Source: Brienomyrus brachyistius (lineage: Eukaryota > Chordata > Actinopteri > Osteoglossiformes > Mormyridae). Taken from it: 64,000 bases of DNA. The notes beneath the pieces were generated by a model that was given only the letters and a program-made list of their open reading frames with translations, was not told where the DNA came from and did not search any database. How positions within the stretch are numbered: the first letter of the stretch is position 1; the number at the start of each line of letters is the position of its first letter. Location: NCBI RefSeq assembly GCF_023856365.1, contig NC_064549.1, positions 8,883,608 through 8,947,607 on the forward strand, given 5' to 3'. Of the stretch, positions 43,901 through 56,330 are shown piece by piece. The position numbers and the translations under genes are program-made.

Positions 43901-46900
43901 AGATACTGGAAACAACTTCATAAATATTTTGGAATCGCATGATTACAGGTCATGGGGGTTGCATGTTCTTCATGTGTTCATGCTGACTTTTAATGAGGAT
44001 TGCCCTCCCAGTTTTAAAAATGCACTTTTTGGTTAATTGGTGCCGCAAAATGTCCCAAAGCATGGGTTGTGTGTATGAGTGTCTCGTCTGCAGTAGACTG
44101 GCATCTCATTCAAGGTGGTCCTCTTGGGGGTCTGGTAAGGGCCTCATGTTCTGTGCAGCCTGAGAAATGGGCCTCCATTGGCTTAACAGCTATGAAAGAT
44201 GCAGGGATGGTGGATGATTGTAGGTTATACAACTGGAAGATGTTGGTTATCATTGACTCCATCCGTTGATCGTAAAGTATTTTTGTAGTTCGGCTAGAGT
44301 TAACTGACACAGCAATCCTGTCACTAGGTGTTGTCTATTCTGAGCATTAAATTCTACATATTTTGTGTCATTAAAACAGCTTCTGTAACACATTTCTCAG
44401 TTTTAGATTCTCCGTTTTAAGATGACGTAGTAAGTGCAGTATTTTCCCAAGGAAGGGTGCTATGGTGGCAAGGTGCTGCAAACACAAAACCTTTTGCCAC
44501 CACATTCGAGCTGTGATGTAAGATAGCTTCATTTTTCTAGACATTAAAATACATGCCACTGAACCAACTTCAGCTTTGTAAATGAAATTTAAGTGTACGT
44601 AATTTTCTCCAGGAATTTTCCATCACTGTTTGTAATTTATAAACAGGAATATTATGTCTCTCTCTTTTCGTAATGATTACCAGTTTGTAAGTAACAATGC
44701 GTTTTCCCATCCATCCATCTATTTTCTGTATCCGCTTGTTCAATTTGGGATCGAGGGCATATGGAGGTTATCCCTGAAGCTACCGCTGCAAGGCAGGGAA
44801 CAACCCAGGATGGGGGCGCTGACCCATTGCTGGACACACACTCACACACCATTCACACCTATGGGCAATTTGATAACTCCAATTAACTTCAGCATGTTTT
44901 TGGACTTTGAGGGGTAACCAGAGTAGCCAGAGGAAACCTTATTATAACAGGGGGAGAACATGCAAACTCCACACGCATGGAACCCTGGTCCAGGGGTTTG
45001 AGGCAACAGTGCTAACCACTGCACCACCCTCTACAATATGTTTTGCATGTTTTAATATATTTTGTTATATATTTATGTCCAGCTGTTTTTCCTGGACTGG
45101 ATCACAGGGAGCCCTGGGTCTGTCTCAAGCAGCATAGAGCACATAGGGCATCAGATCCAACCCTGAATCCCTGTCGTTCCCACTAGGAAAGACCACGGTG
45201 GCAGAGTGGGTGGGTGGTCTGCGAGCTGCACCCGCTCCCTGGGCAGAGCTGGAGTTTGACAACATCATCCTGACGATGAAATCCAAGGTGGTGCGGGATT
45301 TGGACAGGCCGGATGAGGTGGCCACCCTCTGGAACAGCATCATGAAAGGCGTGGCCGACCTGGCCTCCATCCCTACCAAATTACCCCGCAAGGAGCGCTT
45401 TGTGGCGGACGTGCAGATATCTTGTGGCAAGTCTGTCCTACGTCACCATTGTGTTAGCGATTGCCGATCTCCACACTGTCCAGAGTACGAATTTGTACTT
45501 TTTTTTGTGACTGGGGCTGTACCCTCAATAGTTTGCCATTACTAATCTAGCTTTAGGTAGATGTAGAGGAACATCTTCAAGGTACAAGCAACATTAACGT
45601 ACCCCCGATGGTACAAATGATGTTCGGTATCTTAAAAGGTACAAGGACCTACAGCTAAGGGTACAATTGGCAGACCCTTGAGGGTGCAGCCTCAGTGACA
45701 AGCAAAGGTACACATTGGTACTCTTGTTTTCTGACAGTGAATCTGTGGTGCAAACAGATGCTGGATCCTCATCTTAGCTAATGAACTAGCTACTAAGGTG
45801 GGTAACTCCCATTACTTTCCATTCCCCAGGGTTCATGCATGCAGGCTACCCTGTTATGTTACATGACCACTCTGTGAAAAACCTCCTGGAGCCAAAGGTG
45901 GCCCGTGACAGAGGCATTTGGGGTGCAATCCACGAGCTGGGCCACAACCAACAGCGGAATGCTTGGGAATTTCCCCCTAATACCACCGAGTGCACCTGCA
46001 ACCTGTGGTCCATATATGTCCATGAGGAGGTTCTGGGTGTTCCCCGGGCCAAGGCCCACGAGGCTGTCAATCCCAAGAATAGGAAGCAGAGGCTTGAGCT
46101 GTTTGTGAGGGAAGGGAAACAATTTTGCAAGTGGGACATGTGGACGGCACTGGAGACCTACATACAGGTAAGAGACTCGATGTGCCGGAGAAATGGATCT
46201 GTACCAGACAGGGGTGGATTATCTTCTCTGCGGGCCCTAGGCTGATGTGGCCAGGATACCCCGAAATGGGTTGCTTGAGCTACAGCCTGAGACCCTAGTT
46301 TGTAGCCCAGAAAAACCTATGTATTAGCAGGCCTTTGGTATCGATTGTAGACTCTGGGGTGAGTTGTAGGTATGTAGAGCTGTAGACCTAAAAGCAGTGT
46401 TGGCAGGGAAACCATGCTCAGGGGAGTTTTACTTACCCAAAATGTTCTGAGGGCAGAAGGAAAAATGATTGGTTCAGAGAAACAACCAATCAGATTGTAG
46501 AGGAGGTGTGTCCAAACAGAGGAAACAGGACCATATCATCGGTTGATCTGCTTACTCTAGTTGCTTGGACCCACCTCCTCTCTGAACCAATCATTTTTCA
46601 TTCTACATTTATGTGTAAGTGAAACTCCCATGAAACGTGTGCTCTACTAGTGAGGAAGATGTATGTGTTTTACTCAAAGGGATTCTGTAGGTTGATAAGA
46701 GCTAGACATTTTGCAGTTTATGATGGATTGGAACAGGACACTGAAGAATTCAATTCTGGTCAGGAATACCCTTTTCAGACACTGCTCAGAAAGTCTAGTC
46801 TATGTCTAGAATTCTTTTTATAATCTCCTAGCCTGAAGAAATTATCTCTCGTCTTGTGCCGTGTGATTTTACCAACTTTCTCGTCTGCTGTCACTCAGCT

Positions 46901-47141
46901 CCAGGAGAAGTTTGGCTGGGATGCCTTCAAGAAAGTCTTCTCTGCCTATCACAACATGAAAAATGTGCCTAATGACAGAGATGGAAAAATGAACCTGTAC
47001 GCCGAGACCTTTTCCAAAACCGTCAACCAAAACTTGGCACCCTTCTTCAAAGCCTGGGGTTGGCCCATTAGCGCCAATCTTGAGAAAAATCTGGCTGCCC
47101 TCCCAGTCTGGGGTGATCACCCAATGGTCAATTATGCTTGA
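40974..47141 (+). CDS. tcaf: TRPM8 channel-associated factor-like protein, M60 metallopeptidase-like (complete)
   Basis: TCAF1/TCAF2 (FAM115) family; in mammals these bind TRPM8 and influence its surface delivery and gating. Exons: 40974-41575, 41669-42660, 42794-42888, 43592-43805, 45187-45426, 45830-46167, 46899-47141. Phases agree and the sum is 2724 nt (907 aa). The N-terminal half is an internal duplication: LLVAGQAWNWA in the first unit and LLIAGHAWNWA in the second, each preceded by an HPxxxxxxQSL-type segment and a GxGR-V motif. The middle (REDWKSTGLYLSPG) leads to the C-terminal M60-like domain with HELGH (H749, E750, H753), NQQR and a following E768, so the zinc-binding set looks complete. 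It ends in PVWGDHPMVNYA. Intron 5 uses a GC donor (TG|GCAAGT). A run of 18 C follows the donor of exon 4. Assignment to TCAF1 or TCAF2 is not possible because fish copies arose separately. Confidence 0.93.
42930..43095. repeat. Palindromic MITE-like element (tcaf intron 3)
   Basis: GCAGAGGTGGAGATTTCAGG at the left mirrors CTGAATTCTCCACTTCTG at the right; CAGACCAAGATTTTATTTC mirrors GAACTCTTGATCTGG. A copy without the left arm is at 49095-49206. Confidence 0.7.
43120..43460. repeat. Inverted repeat pair of TAGTGGGCGTGTC units
   Basis: TTAGTGGGCGTGTC occurs twice at 43120-43152, and its inverse (GACACGCCCACTA) plus a diverged second copy occurs at 43414-43456. The pair brackets about 260 bp and looks like the ends of a non-autonomous DNA element in tcaf intron 3. 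Confidence 0.6.
43818..43835. repeat. C homopolymer (18 C)
   Basis: Lies 13 bp downstream of the tcaf exon 4 end. Its length may vary by sequencing error. Confidence 0.9.
44708..45032 (+). repeat. SINE-like retroposon, fullest copy (tcaf intron 4)
   Basis: Landmarks in order: CCATCCATCCATC, GGCAGGGAACAACCCAGGAT, CACACACCATTCACACCTAT, CAGCATGTTTTTGGAC, GGAGAACATGCAAACTCCAC and CAGTGCTAACCACTGCACCA. Other copies: 33426, 47780, 49540, 49848 and diverged ones at 18762 and 28435. The family is common in fish genomes. Confidence 0.8.
46405..46640. repeat. Palindromic MITE (tcaf intron 6)
   Basis: Three nested arm pairs: GGGGAGTTTTACTTAC with GTAAGTGAAACTCCC, AAAAATGATTGGTTCAGAG (46461) with its exact inverse at 46580, and AGGAGGTGTGTCCAA with TTGGACCCACCTCCT. 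Non-coding, potentially hairpin-forming RNA. Confidence 0.8.
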
Positions 47142-47280
47142 ATGGAGAGCTGAGCAAGTAATGCATTTGCATAGTCAGAAAAAAAGCAAGGTATATCATT
47201 CATGTTTTATCAATATGTTAATAGGTGGAGAGAGAAATATATTCACTCATGTACTTGGGAAGAGAAATAAGACCCAGTAA

Positions 47281-47299
47281 AATAAACAATAAATAATAA
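47281..47299 (+). terminator. tcaf polyadenylation signals
   Basis: Three overlapping AATAAA-type hexamers begin 140 bp after the tcaf stop codon. Confidence 0.75.
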
Positions 47300-49239
47300 A
47301 GGCGTCTAATTTAGTAAGGAAACCTAGTAGTTATTTTTCGTAAAAATATAATTGTGCTACCTAATTGTTGTCTTTGTTTTGGACCGATGGGTTTTCTAAG
47401 ATACGGTGGTGGTGCGCAATCAAATCAAATGAAATGTAAACTCACTTCAGGCGTGTGGAATATCACACACACTGCGTAGGCTCTGCTGTGTCTGCCTCTG
47501 TGTTCTCACCAAGCTTGCTGTTGCTGTGACACGTTATTGAAACGGGCATATTTTCTCTGCCCCGTTCCCAAAACAGTGAAACCCCACCACAAGGTCGCAG
47601 AGTATTTAACGTGTGTAGGTATTTACACCGGCAAGCATACTGTGTGATTTGTTCAGTTGTACGACATATAGTGCTGCTTGAAAGTGCATGAACGTTGCAC
47701 GTCTTCGACAAATGATCTCATTGGATAATCAGAATGGTAATATTTGCTTGAGTAACAGAGTAACGGTCATATATGATGCATCCATTCATCCATCATACAC
47801 TTTCCCAGTAGAGGGTCGCAACGGAACCTGGAGCGCATCCCAGTGCACTGTGTAGGCGATGCCAGTTCATCACGGGGCACATGGAGACACCCTGTGGGCA
47901 ATTTATAAATGCCAATTCTCCTGCGTGTTTTTTGGAGTGCGGGACGAAACTGGATTTTCGAAGGAAAATATAGCAGAAGGAGGATTTGTAAACTTCAGAG
48001 AAAGAGAGAATGAAAAGGATTTGGGCCCCCAACACTAACTTATGAGGCAACAATGCTAACTAATGCGGCACAGAGCATCCAATACATCCATCCATCCATC
48101 CATCTGCTCACTATTTGTCCTGGTCAGGGTTGGGGGGGTGGAGCTTGTCCCAAACAGCACAGGGATGTCGGTCCATCTCAGGGCAATAACATGGTCTATG
48201 GTATTTATTAAAGAAAACATATGTAGCAGAGGCAGATATCAATGTGTTCAAAAGTAATCAAGCAAGGAGGCATCCTTTAACAACCTTAACTGCACAACCT
48301 TATCAGTCTCACATCTTTTTTTATTTTTTATTGTGAATATTTGTTCATTTTTACTTGCAGATTTGGTTTACCTGCTCCACATTTTTGTGCTGTCTCGCTC
48401 ATAACATCTCGGTTTGGCTGATGTCTGGATTTTTTGGTAACAAAAACAATTTCTTCCTTAATCCGGTTCTTTTATAGATTTCCTGAAATGATCATTGTCA
48501 TGCCGCAGAACCCATTTTTGGCACAACTTAAGATCAGACAGATGGCCCGATTTTCTCCCCAAGAAGAATTTGGTTCCATCAATTTTATGTTGTCCAATTA
48601 TCCAAAGGCTGAAAAGTAGTTAACAAAAATCTCAATTATAGACTGATCTGTCTAGATATTATTCTTCGAAGATTTACAAGATCATCCCGCATCACCTACT
48701 GAAAGACAAACAAAAGTGTTTTTTCAAGGAAAGGCGTCTTCCTGGATGACGTCATACGATTCCCAGTGCTGTTCATGTTTCTGTCATACTGGTGAGGTAC
48801 AAAAATTTGCTGCAAACAGACCTTACAGGTTTTTGATGATCTTCCTGGGTTTTTTATGGAAATCCTGTTTGATTTTTCTTTGTTGGTCTAGAGGAAGAAT
48901 GTTCATATATAATGGCAGTATTTTAGTCATGGAGAAATTGGTTGTTTTTGCTTATCTGATCTTGCTCTTCATAAAAGAATTTTGGGGTCAGGGAAAAAGG
49001 TCAGCCAGCAACTGGAGTTAAGGACTATGTTCTAGGATTCAAATCCACAACCTTCCAGACATGAGAAAAGATCCTTGAACTTTACTCACTGTCAGTAAGT
49101 TCAACCAACCAGTTGAGCATGTAGAATCACAGTCACAGAGCACTCAACTGGTTGAAACAAAATCTTGGTCTGGATGTTTACTTTCTGGACCTGAACTGTC
49201 CACCTCTGCTAACTGTCGTCTTGGAAAGGCTCTTTAGAT

Positions 49240-49467
49240 CAGGGCTGCTCATTCCTGCTCCTGGAAATCTACCACCCTGCAGAGCTTAGGTGAAGCCCTA
49301 ATTTAACACACCTGATGCAGATAATCAGGTCCTTCAGTAGCACATTATTATAGCTGGCTCTCATACTGAGACACTACCAAAGGGCCTGATTATCTGTATA
49401 TGGTGTGTTAAATTAGGCCCTAGCCTAAGCTCTCCAGGGTGGTAGATCTCTGGGAGTGAGCCCTGCT
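49240..49467. repeat. Palindromic MITE
   Basis: CAGGGCTGCTCATTCCTGCT at the left and GGGAGTGAGCCCTG at the right. Inner arms CTACCACCCTGCAGAGCTTAG and CTAAGCTCTCCAGGGTGGTAG are close inverses, and TTTAACACACCTGATGCAG mirrors TGGTGTGTTAAA. Confidence 0.8.
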
Positions 49468-49539
49468 TTTGATCATGATATGGAGCAGTAAAATAATATT
49501 TATGGAGAGAACCAAGTAACATGTTTTTTTTTTTTTTTT

Positions 49540-49791
49540 ACCATCCAGTTTTCATATACAGGGCTGTGGGGGTCCAGGGCCTGTCCTGGAGGCTACAGGC
49601 ACAAGGCAGGGAATAACCCAGTATGGGGCGCCAACCCATCGCACTGCACACTAACACACCATCCACACCAATGGGCAGTTTGGTAAATCTAAGTCACCTC
49701 AGCATGTTTTTGAATTGTAGGGGATTCAGGGCAGAGACTCAAACTTTGGTCCCAGAGGTGTGAGACAACAGTGCTGACCACTGCACCACCA
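49540..49791 (+). repeat. SINE-like retroposon copy
   Basis: Same landmarks as the copy at 44708: GGCAGGGAATAACCCAGTAT, CAGCATGTTTTTGAAT, GTGAGACAACAGTGCTGACC. Confidence 0.7.
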
Positions 49792-50826
49792 CACAATGCT
49801 GTTTCTGTAACCATTAAACCAATAAGGCATGATCTAGAGATCCGTTTATCTCAATCCGTCCATCTCCACTCAGCCAGCAGGGGATTAAGGCAACCCAGGC
49901 ACATTGCACACGAGACGGGGGACACTCTGGACGGGATGCTAGTCCACCTCAGCGCACATGTCCCCCTCTCACATTACTAGATGTTTTTGGACAGTAGGCA
50001 GAAACCCACACAAGCGGAGAGAGAGAACATGCAAACTCCACATTTGCAGAAAGGTGCCAAACAACAGAGCTATACACAGAGTCACCATCCCACCCCCTTC
50101 GCACTCAGTATAGCTAATGAATATTAATTCAGACATATTTGTAATACACAGCAACGGAGCAAAAGCGTACAGGCATCGGGTTCTTTTTCTGAGGCAATGC
50201 AAAGTGGAGGTGGAATTCCATTTACAAGCATTTTAGATTTCCTTATAGCCCAATTTTTTATAAATGCTACATTTTTTTCTTTATCTTGCTACATACATCG
50301 AAACATTTTTAAACGAATGGTTGAATGCCATGCAGCCAATTATCGCTCGGTATCGTGGGCATTCTGTACATATACTGCATACCCACATCTGTGCGAGCGA
50401 AAGCATGAGTGAGTTTGACAAGATTTGGGTGCCGCCCACCGTATCTCCATCTGCTCACCGCCTTGTGTCTGGAGAAAACAGCCAAAAATGATCAATGTGA
50501 GGTTAATGGATATGTAATGAAAGCGAAACAGCATACTTGCCTTTCAAAAGCAAGTCAGAAATGTCCCTGTAATGGTCTATCAGAGTTGCCTCAGCTCCCA
50601 TTCATTTAGATACTTACAGGAACCAGTATATAGTTCTGTTTGTTAAAAACTCACGTTCTTACAGGCCACATGTTTAGGTTCTCTAGCCCCTCATAAATCA
50701 CACTTGGCCTTAATACTGAGAAAAAGCTATTGCTGCTTGGTCCTTCAGTCAGGTTCCTGAATTCTCAGGTTCCTGAAAAGTTCTTGGAACTTCAGTCTGC
50801 TAGTGTCAGCATTAGAAGTTACTTAG

Positions 50827-51884
50827 ATTATATGGACAAAGACTCACTGCCTCAGGTATATAAAATTACGCACCTAGGCATACAGTCTGGTTAAGCATTT
50901 GTGAAAGAATTGGTCATTTTGAAGAGCTCAGTGAATTCAAGCGTGGAACTGTGATAGGATGCCACCTTTGCAATAAGTCAGTTTTGTGATAGGGATTCCA
51001 CAGTCAACTGTAAGTGGTATCGCAAAGTGGGAGCGTTTAGGAACAACAGAAATTCATTTCATGCAGGGTCGCCACATTGTGCGTAAAAGTCACCAACCCT
51101 CTGTTGACTCAATAACTGCAGAGTTCCAAACTTCCTCTGGCATTAACCCCAGCACAAAAACTGCATGCAAGCCTCACATCAGGAAGTGCAATATAAAGCA
51201 CATTGCTGCTGCACTCTGCAGCAGTGGAATCGTGTTCTGTGGAATGTCAAATCAAGCTTCTCTGTCTGGCAGTCTGATGGACAAGTCTGGGTTTGGCGGA
51301 TGCCAGGAGAACGTTACCTGACTGCATCGTGCCAGCTATAAAGTTTGGTGGAGGAGGGATAATGGTATGGGGATGTTCTTCAGGGGTTGGGCTAAGCCCC
51401 TTAGTTCCAGTGAAGGAAACTCTTAATGCTTCAGCATACCAAGACATTTTGGACAATTCTATGTTCATATATATAACTTTGTGGGAACAGTTTGGGGAAG
51501 GAAGGCCCTTTTCTGTCCCGGCATGACTGTGCCCCAGTGCACAAAGCAAGGTCTCTAAAGACATGGTTGGGTGAGTTTGGTGTGGAAGAACTTGATCTCA
51601 ACCCGATCAAACACCTTTGGGATGAACTACAATGGAGATTGCGAGCCAGGCCTTCATGTCCAACATCACTGCCTGACCTCACAAATGCTCTTCTGGATGA
51701 ATGGGCTAAAATTCCCACAGACACACTCCAAAATCTTGTGGAAAGCCTCCCCAGAAGAGTGGCAGCTGTTATAGCTGTAAAGGGGGGACAGACTTCGTAT
51801 CAATGCCTATGGATTTAGAATGGGATGTCATAAAAGTTCCTATAGATGGGCCAGGTGTCCCAATACTTTTGTCCATATAGTGTA
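50827..51884 (+). mobile_element. Decayed Tc1/mariner element with broken transposase
   Basis: The right end (CCAATACTTTTGTCCATATAGTG) is a well-kept Tc1-type terminal repeat; the left end keeps only TATATGGACAAA and is otherwise eroded. Between them the transposase lies in at least three frames: an N-terminal part (50986-51321) with GIPQSTVSGIAKWER of the DNA-binding region, a middle part (51293-51526) with GGGGIMVWG, and a C-terminal part (51492-51818) with LDLNPIKHLWDEL near the last catalytic region. The frame breaks make it a non-functional relic. Confidence 0.85.
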
Positions 51885-54480
51885 TTATCCAGCAACAAAG
51901 GGTTCTGAGTTGTAAGATTGAGACCATAGATACTAAGTATCTGAGGCAATGGTAACTATCTCTCCAATATAGCTTGTAATAAGCCTTATTAGCTTTGCCC
52001 TGCCGTGTATCTCTCACGATTGCGTATTTCATCAGCCTTCTATTGTTCTGCTGTATCTTAGCCTAGTTGGGTTATTATGTGTTGTGCTCTGCTATCTATA
52101 CATCTGTATCAAACAATGAATCAATAAACTACTCTGAGAATCTTTGTGTACTCTCCTCTGTTGCTCTCTCTTTTAGGCCATCTGGTTCAGTGCGTACAGA
52201 TCACTGGCAGCTCCTAGACTTTTCATTTATGGCATTAAACAGAGAAAAGATCCACATGTTAGCCTCATCCAGTCTTCAGCGTTAGCTCATATCGTAGTCT
52301 GCCTCGCCGGAGCAGAACTGCCAGCTCCTAGTCATTATAATCAATGATCCAGAGCATTGTCTTTTATAAATGTGTTTCTGATCTGTGATTGGTGCATTTA
52401 TAAACAGCACTGCCACCTTGTTCCCTTTGCTGCCTGGGATCGGCTCCAGGCCCCCCTTTGACCTAGACCAGGCTTAGAGGTTAGAACAGTGTTTGCCAAT
52501 CCGGTCCTCAGGGATTCACTGACGGTCCACGTTTTTGTTTTCTCCCAGCTCCCAGTAGGAAGCCGAGAGGAAGCGAACGTGTGTACTGTCTGCCAGGAAG
52601 CTCAGATGCAGCAAAAACTGTGGCTATGGGTTCTTGAGGACTGGATTGGGAAATGCTGGGTTAGAAGATGGATAGATTTTCTTATCTAAATGTCCCTTTG
52701 TGTGCACAAGGGTGTGTCCTGCAAATGACAGGCATTTCGGTGACAGTGCCCTGTGCTTCCTGTGACCGGACTTACCAAGGACCTGTACTGGGTAAATGAT
52801 TATGGAAGATGGATGGATTACTGGATCAGAGTCTCTATTAGGTCTAGTTTTTCCCAAATGTATCTTTCTGTGTTTTCTGCTAAAATAAAGCTAGATTTTG
52901 ATTCTGCTGTAAAATACTTTGCAATAACTGTGCTGTATGAAAAGCTTGACAGATTGATTAAGAAACAAACTGCTGATGCACTTTTCCTTTAAAGAACAAG
53001 ATGAAAAATTGCATTGCCCTGCATCCAGGCCAAGCTGACCATTTTCAGCACAGCCGCATTTCTAACAGTGCATATATTTTCACACTTGATATGGCTTCTT
53101 TACCCCAATGAGGGGCAGCATTTCAGTAAACATCTATTAATTTTTTATATTTCTGCGTTAATTTAAATACATTTATTTTATACTTTGCAGGGATTTTTTT
53201 ATAGCAAATTAGATTAGCATGAAATATATTTGTTTTGCATATTGCAGGATGACACATATCCAAGTTTTTAGATTCCCGTGTTCTTTGTCCTTTCACTTAA
53301 GATACGAGGACATCACAAATATTACATTTCTTAAAATGCAGTACTTTTGAAGAAATAACGTAAATAAAATGCACCATGATTACATTTTATGCCGCTATAC
53401 TCATTGCCTGCCTTGTGTGTGTAGCTTCCAGGATGGAGTCCGACTCTGCATTGGAGAAGCTGGTATAAAAAATGTATGGCTGGATTGACTGCTACACGCG
53501 TTTATAATCAGAAGTCCGTTACCTTAGAAAACCCTGATCAAAGACACACATTAGGACAGCATGTACTTCCTAAAATAGCCACTAGATGGAACAGTTGTCT
53601 AGACGTTTATGTAGCTGACTTCCGAAGCAGCATGTGACACTCGCCACCTAAATAATGAAATTACCGAAGCAGGGATTTTGTTGAATTTAAACGCATATAT
53701 ACAATATAATACTGCTTTACAGCAAATTATTTCCTGGAGAAAATGTTTTTTGACAGGGATTTGAAAGTTGGTCCACTTTAGGACGATGTGTGCGTGTTAT
53801 GTCTCAAACCGCTCCACTTAACTACTCAATTAGCACAATCAATTTGGTAATACATTTCTCCTCAAATTGAAAAAAAAGCTACATCTGATCATTGCAATTC
53901 TTTGTCCCCCATAGCTAATACATGCAACATTTTACTTCTGAGATCTTGGAGCAATTTGTGGGTATAAATAGTATATATAATTAACCACTAATTGCACAAT
54001 TAGGCCATGAGAATGGATTGGAATGAAAACCATCTATATACTCCTCTCTGTGGACTGAGTTTGGGACCCGTTGTGAATCGCGGCTGAGTTTCTCTAATAC
54101 ATCGGTGGTTACCATGTGCTAAGAGAGCATTGGTGCAATAGTGATGCAAGCAGAATTTTGATAATATTGTTGGTGGTTTTTTGAAACCACAAAACATTGC
54201 TGCGCTACTGTGTATAGCCACAGGTCACCATACCAACCAAAAATCTTCTGGGTGTTTAAAAAACACCCCCCCCCCCCCCCACTCTATTCGCATGTATCTT
54301 ACAATGGAATATCAAATCAAGCATGTTCTGTGTGCTTCAACAGCACATATACCAAATCATGCATGTGAGCAACTTGCACACTTAGAGGAATCCTTCACAC
54401 ATTTCCTGACAGGGACCAGCTGTAGGGTCCATATACATGGAAAAACAAGCCGGCTGAAAACACAACAGCGATAAAAATTA
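51885..54480. other. Intergenic sequence without a recognised gene
   Basis: Contains the family A MITE at 52487 and AT-rich sequence beyond. A C homopolymer lies at 54266-54280. No exon could be supported. Confidence 0.5.
52487..52659. repeat. Palindromic MITE, family A
   Basis: CAGTGTTTGCCAATCCGG at the left is mirrored by CTGGATTGGGAAATGCTGG at the right. The middle is diverged. Confidence 0.8.
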
Positions 54481-54869
54481 ATACTACAGCGACAGAAGCT
54501 CGCGCGGAAAGCTCAGTCCCGTAGTTGGTTTGTCTGAAATCTCTCCACACTTTCGACACAAGTCTTTCACGGTGAATAAATTTTCGCGTTCTCCTCCGAA
54601 CGGCATTCGTCTTGCAGGCGTGCAAATCCCACCTGAAGTCCGAAGCCACATCCTAACTAACTAGTTGTGGGTTACAAGGTACGGACCAAGTGCAGCCATC
54701 ACCGGAGCCCATTTCCGAGACTTTGGATGCGGACCGAAACGGGGAACTTTGCGGTCAGGTGTCATTACTATGCAGTTTTATTGGCAGCGAATGTGAAACA
54801 GCCGGATGCTGTGACTCATCCTAGTAAATGTGTGATAAATTACTCAATTTCATGAAATGTAAAGGGGCT

Positions 54870-55080
54870 GCATCTGAAACCGAAGCCACACCCTACGGAC
54901 TGCAGAGTGATAGGAGTGCGGCAGCCAAACAGGGCCGCGCTTCCGTCACAGATGCGCACTGTCACAGTGTCGCCGCCTGTCGCTAAGGTTACAGATGCTA
55001 CAGACTCAGTTCGCAGTTACTAGAGCAGCAGTGGAAACAAAGAGCCTGGTGCCTCGGGGCAGATAAAAATTCTGCTTTTT
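54870..55080. promoter_or_regulatory. CpG-rich, promoter-like segment without an assigned gene
   Basis: In an otherwise AT-rich region this stretch is rich in G+C and CpG (GGGCCGCGCTTCCG, TGTCGCCGCCTGTCGC). It could start a non-coding RNA or be a distal element. No exon could be linked to it. Confidence 0.3.
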
Positions 55081-55591
55081 TTTTTTTCTTCAAGGGCAGG
55101 TTGCCGATCTGAAAGAGGTCGGCATTGTCACCTAAGCATAATAGACCGTCTCCAGACCAGAGAACAGAGGCTGTTCATTTTCTGAATTTCCTGTCAGCCT
55201 CCCAAACAGCATGAATTCACATTTATTCATATATTTCCTAATGTATTTATTTATGATATTCAGTGCCCCCCCCCCCACACACACACACACACCACCTTCC
55301 AAAGTCCATTACCGTAATCCATCACGGTGGCATCCCTTGACACACAAACAGCCTCCATTGCCATGGCAACCACCTCCAGCCCAGCTCTGCACAGCTCTTC
55401 TCTGATTGGCTCGATGCCGGGCAGTCTGAGCCCGTCTGGGAGAAGTGGTAATTGGCTGGGAGTCTTCATCATCCACCTCCCCATCCACCCTTTTCACACT
55501 GGGGGAGAAGGGGCAGTGGGATAAGGATAATTAAGCCAAAAAGGAGGGGCATACATCTATGGTGGGGGTTGTGGTTTGGGGTCTGCACAAG

Positions 55592-55592
<1 letters not shown>

Positions 55593-55652
<60 letters not shown>
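55593..55652 (+). repeat. (GT)n microsatellite, about 29 units
   Basis: Uninterrupted GT dinucleotides. A shorter (CA)n follows a C run at 55267-55292. Confidence 0.95.
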
Positions 55653-55653
<1 letters not shown>

Positions 55654-55920
55654 AAGCGCACGGGGGCTTGGGGGTTGATGGGGGAAGTGAGGATATTTGG
55701 ATCCCAGGGGAGTAGATAGTTATATGTGGAGAGGTGGGGCCAACGGCCTTTTCTTCAAATGAATTTCACTGTACTGTACTGTAAAAAGGGCACCTAGAGC
55801 AAGGGGATGCTGTGCAGAAGAGACACATCTGTTTGCGAATGCTAGCGTGTGGCAGAAACAACCGGAATTACGACTGAATCCAAGCAGGTGGCTCTGTGAA
55901 GTCAGGATAATATTTTAAAG

Positions 55921-56043
55921 CAGTGTTTCCCAACCCGGTCCTGTGGGACCTGCAGACGATTCACATTTTTGCTCCCTCCCAGCTCCTGGTAGCAAAAACA
56001 TGGACACTCTGCACGTCCCTGAGTACCAGATTGGGAAACACCA
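55921..56043. repeat. MITE family A, internally shortened
   Basis: CAGTGTTTCCCAACCCGG at the left is mirrored by CCAGATTGGGAAACACC at the right; the central arms are reduced. Confidence 0.8.
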
Positions 56044-56279
56044 TTTTAATACAATACTAAAATATATTTAGTAAAGCATTTATGATGTAGCCTTTCTTTT
56101 ATTGTTATTTAGGGACATAAAACTCTGTTATATACGATTAGGGGCTGTTTTATAGCGAACCCAGCATATCTGATTCTTACAGGCCAAAATGATACTTTTC
56201 TCTTCTTTGGAGGGAGACCAGCAATGCTGCAGCATTTGTTATAGTTTTCTGCTTCACTCGCAGGCCCAGTGCCGGCACC

Positions 56280-56330
56280 GCCCCCCCCCCTCCCCCCCCC
56301 CGCCCGCCCGCTGCCGGCCGTCACCGCCCG
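56280..56330. repeat. C-rich / CpG-dense segment
   Basis: Runs of C interrupted by T and G, then GCCCGCCCGCTGCCGGCCG. A G run of about 17 lies at 56705. I can attach no gene to it. Confidence 0.6.

Larger units (their letters stand above)
47142..50826. other. Repeat-filled spacer after tcaf
   Basis: SINE-like copies at about 47780-48070 and 49848-50075, a run of CATCCATC at 48085, and the elements at 49095, 49240 and 49540. I see no exon. Between 48.2 and 49.0 kb there is AT-rich sequence without recognisable content. Confidence 0.5.

Noticed and set aside
54395..54649. 84-codon minus-strand frame with a hydrophobic, TM-like segment (VAVVLIFIAVVF)
   Set aside because: It has no in-frame ATG (it would begin at GTG right after a stop), no clear splice acceptor in phase and no family that I recognise. 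Left as a curiosity.
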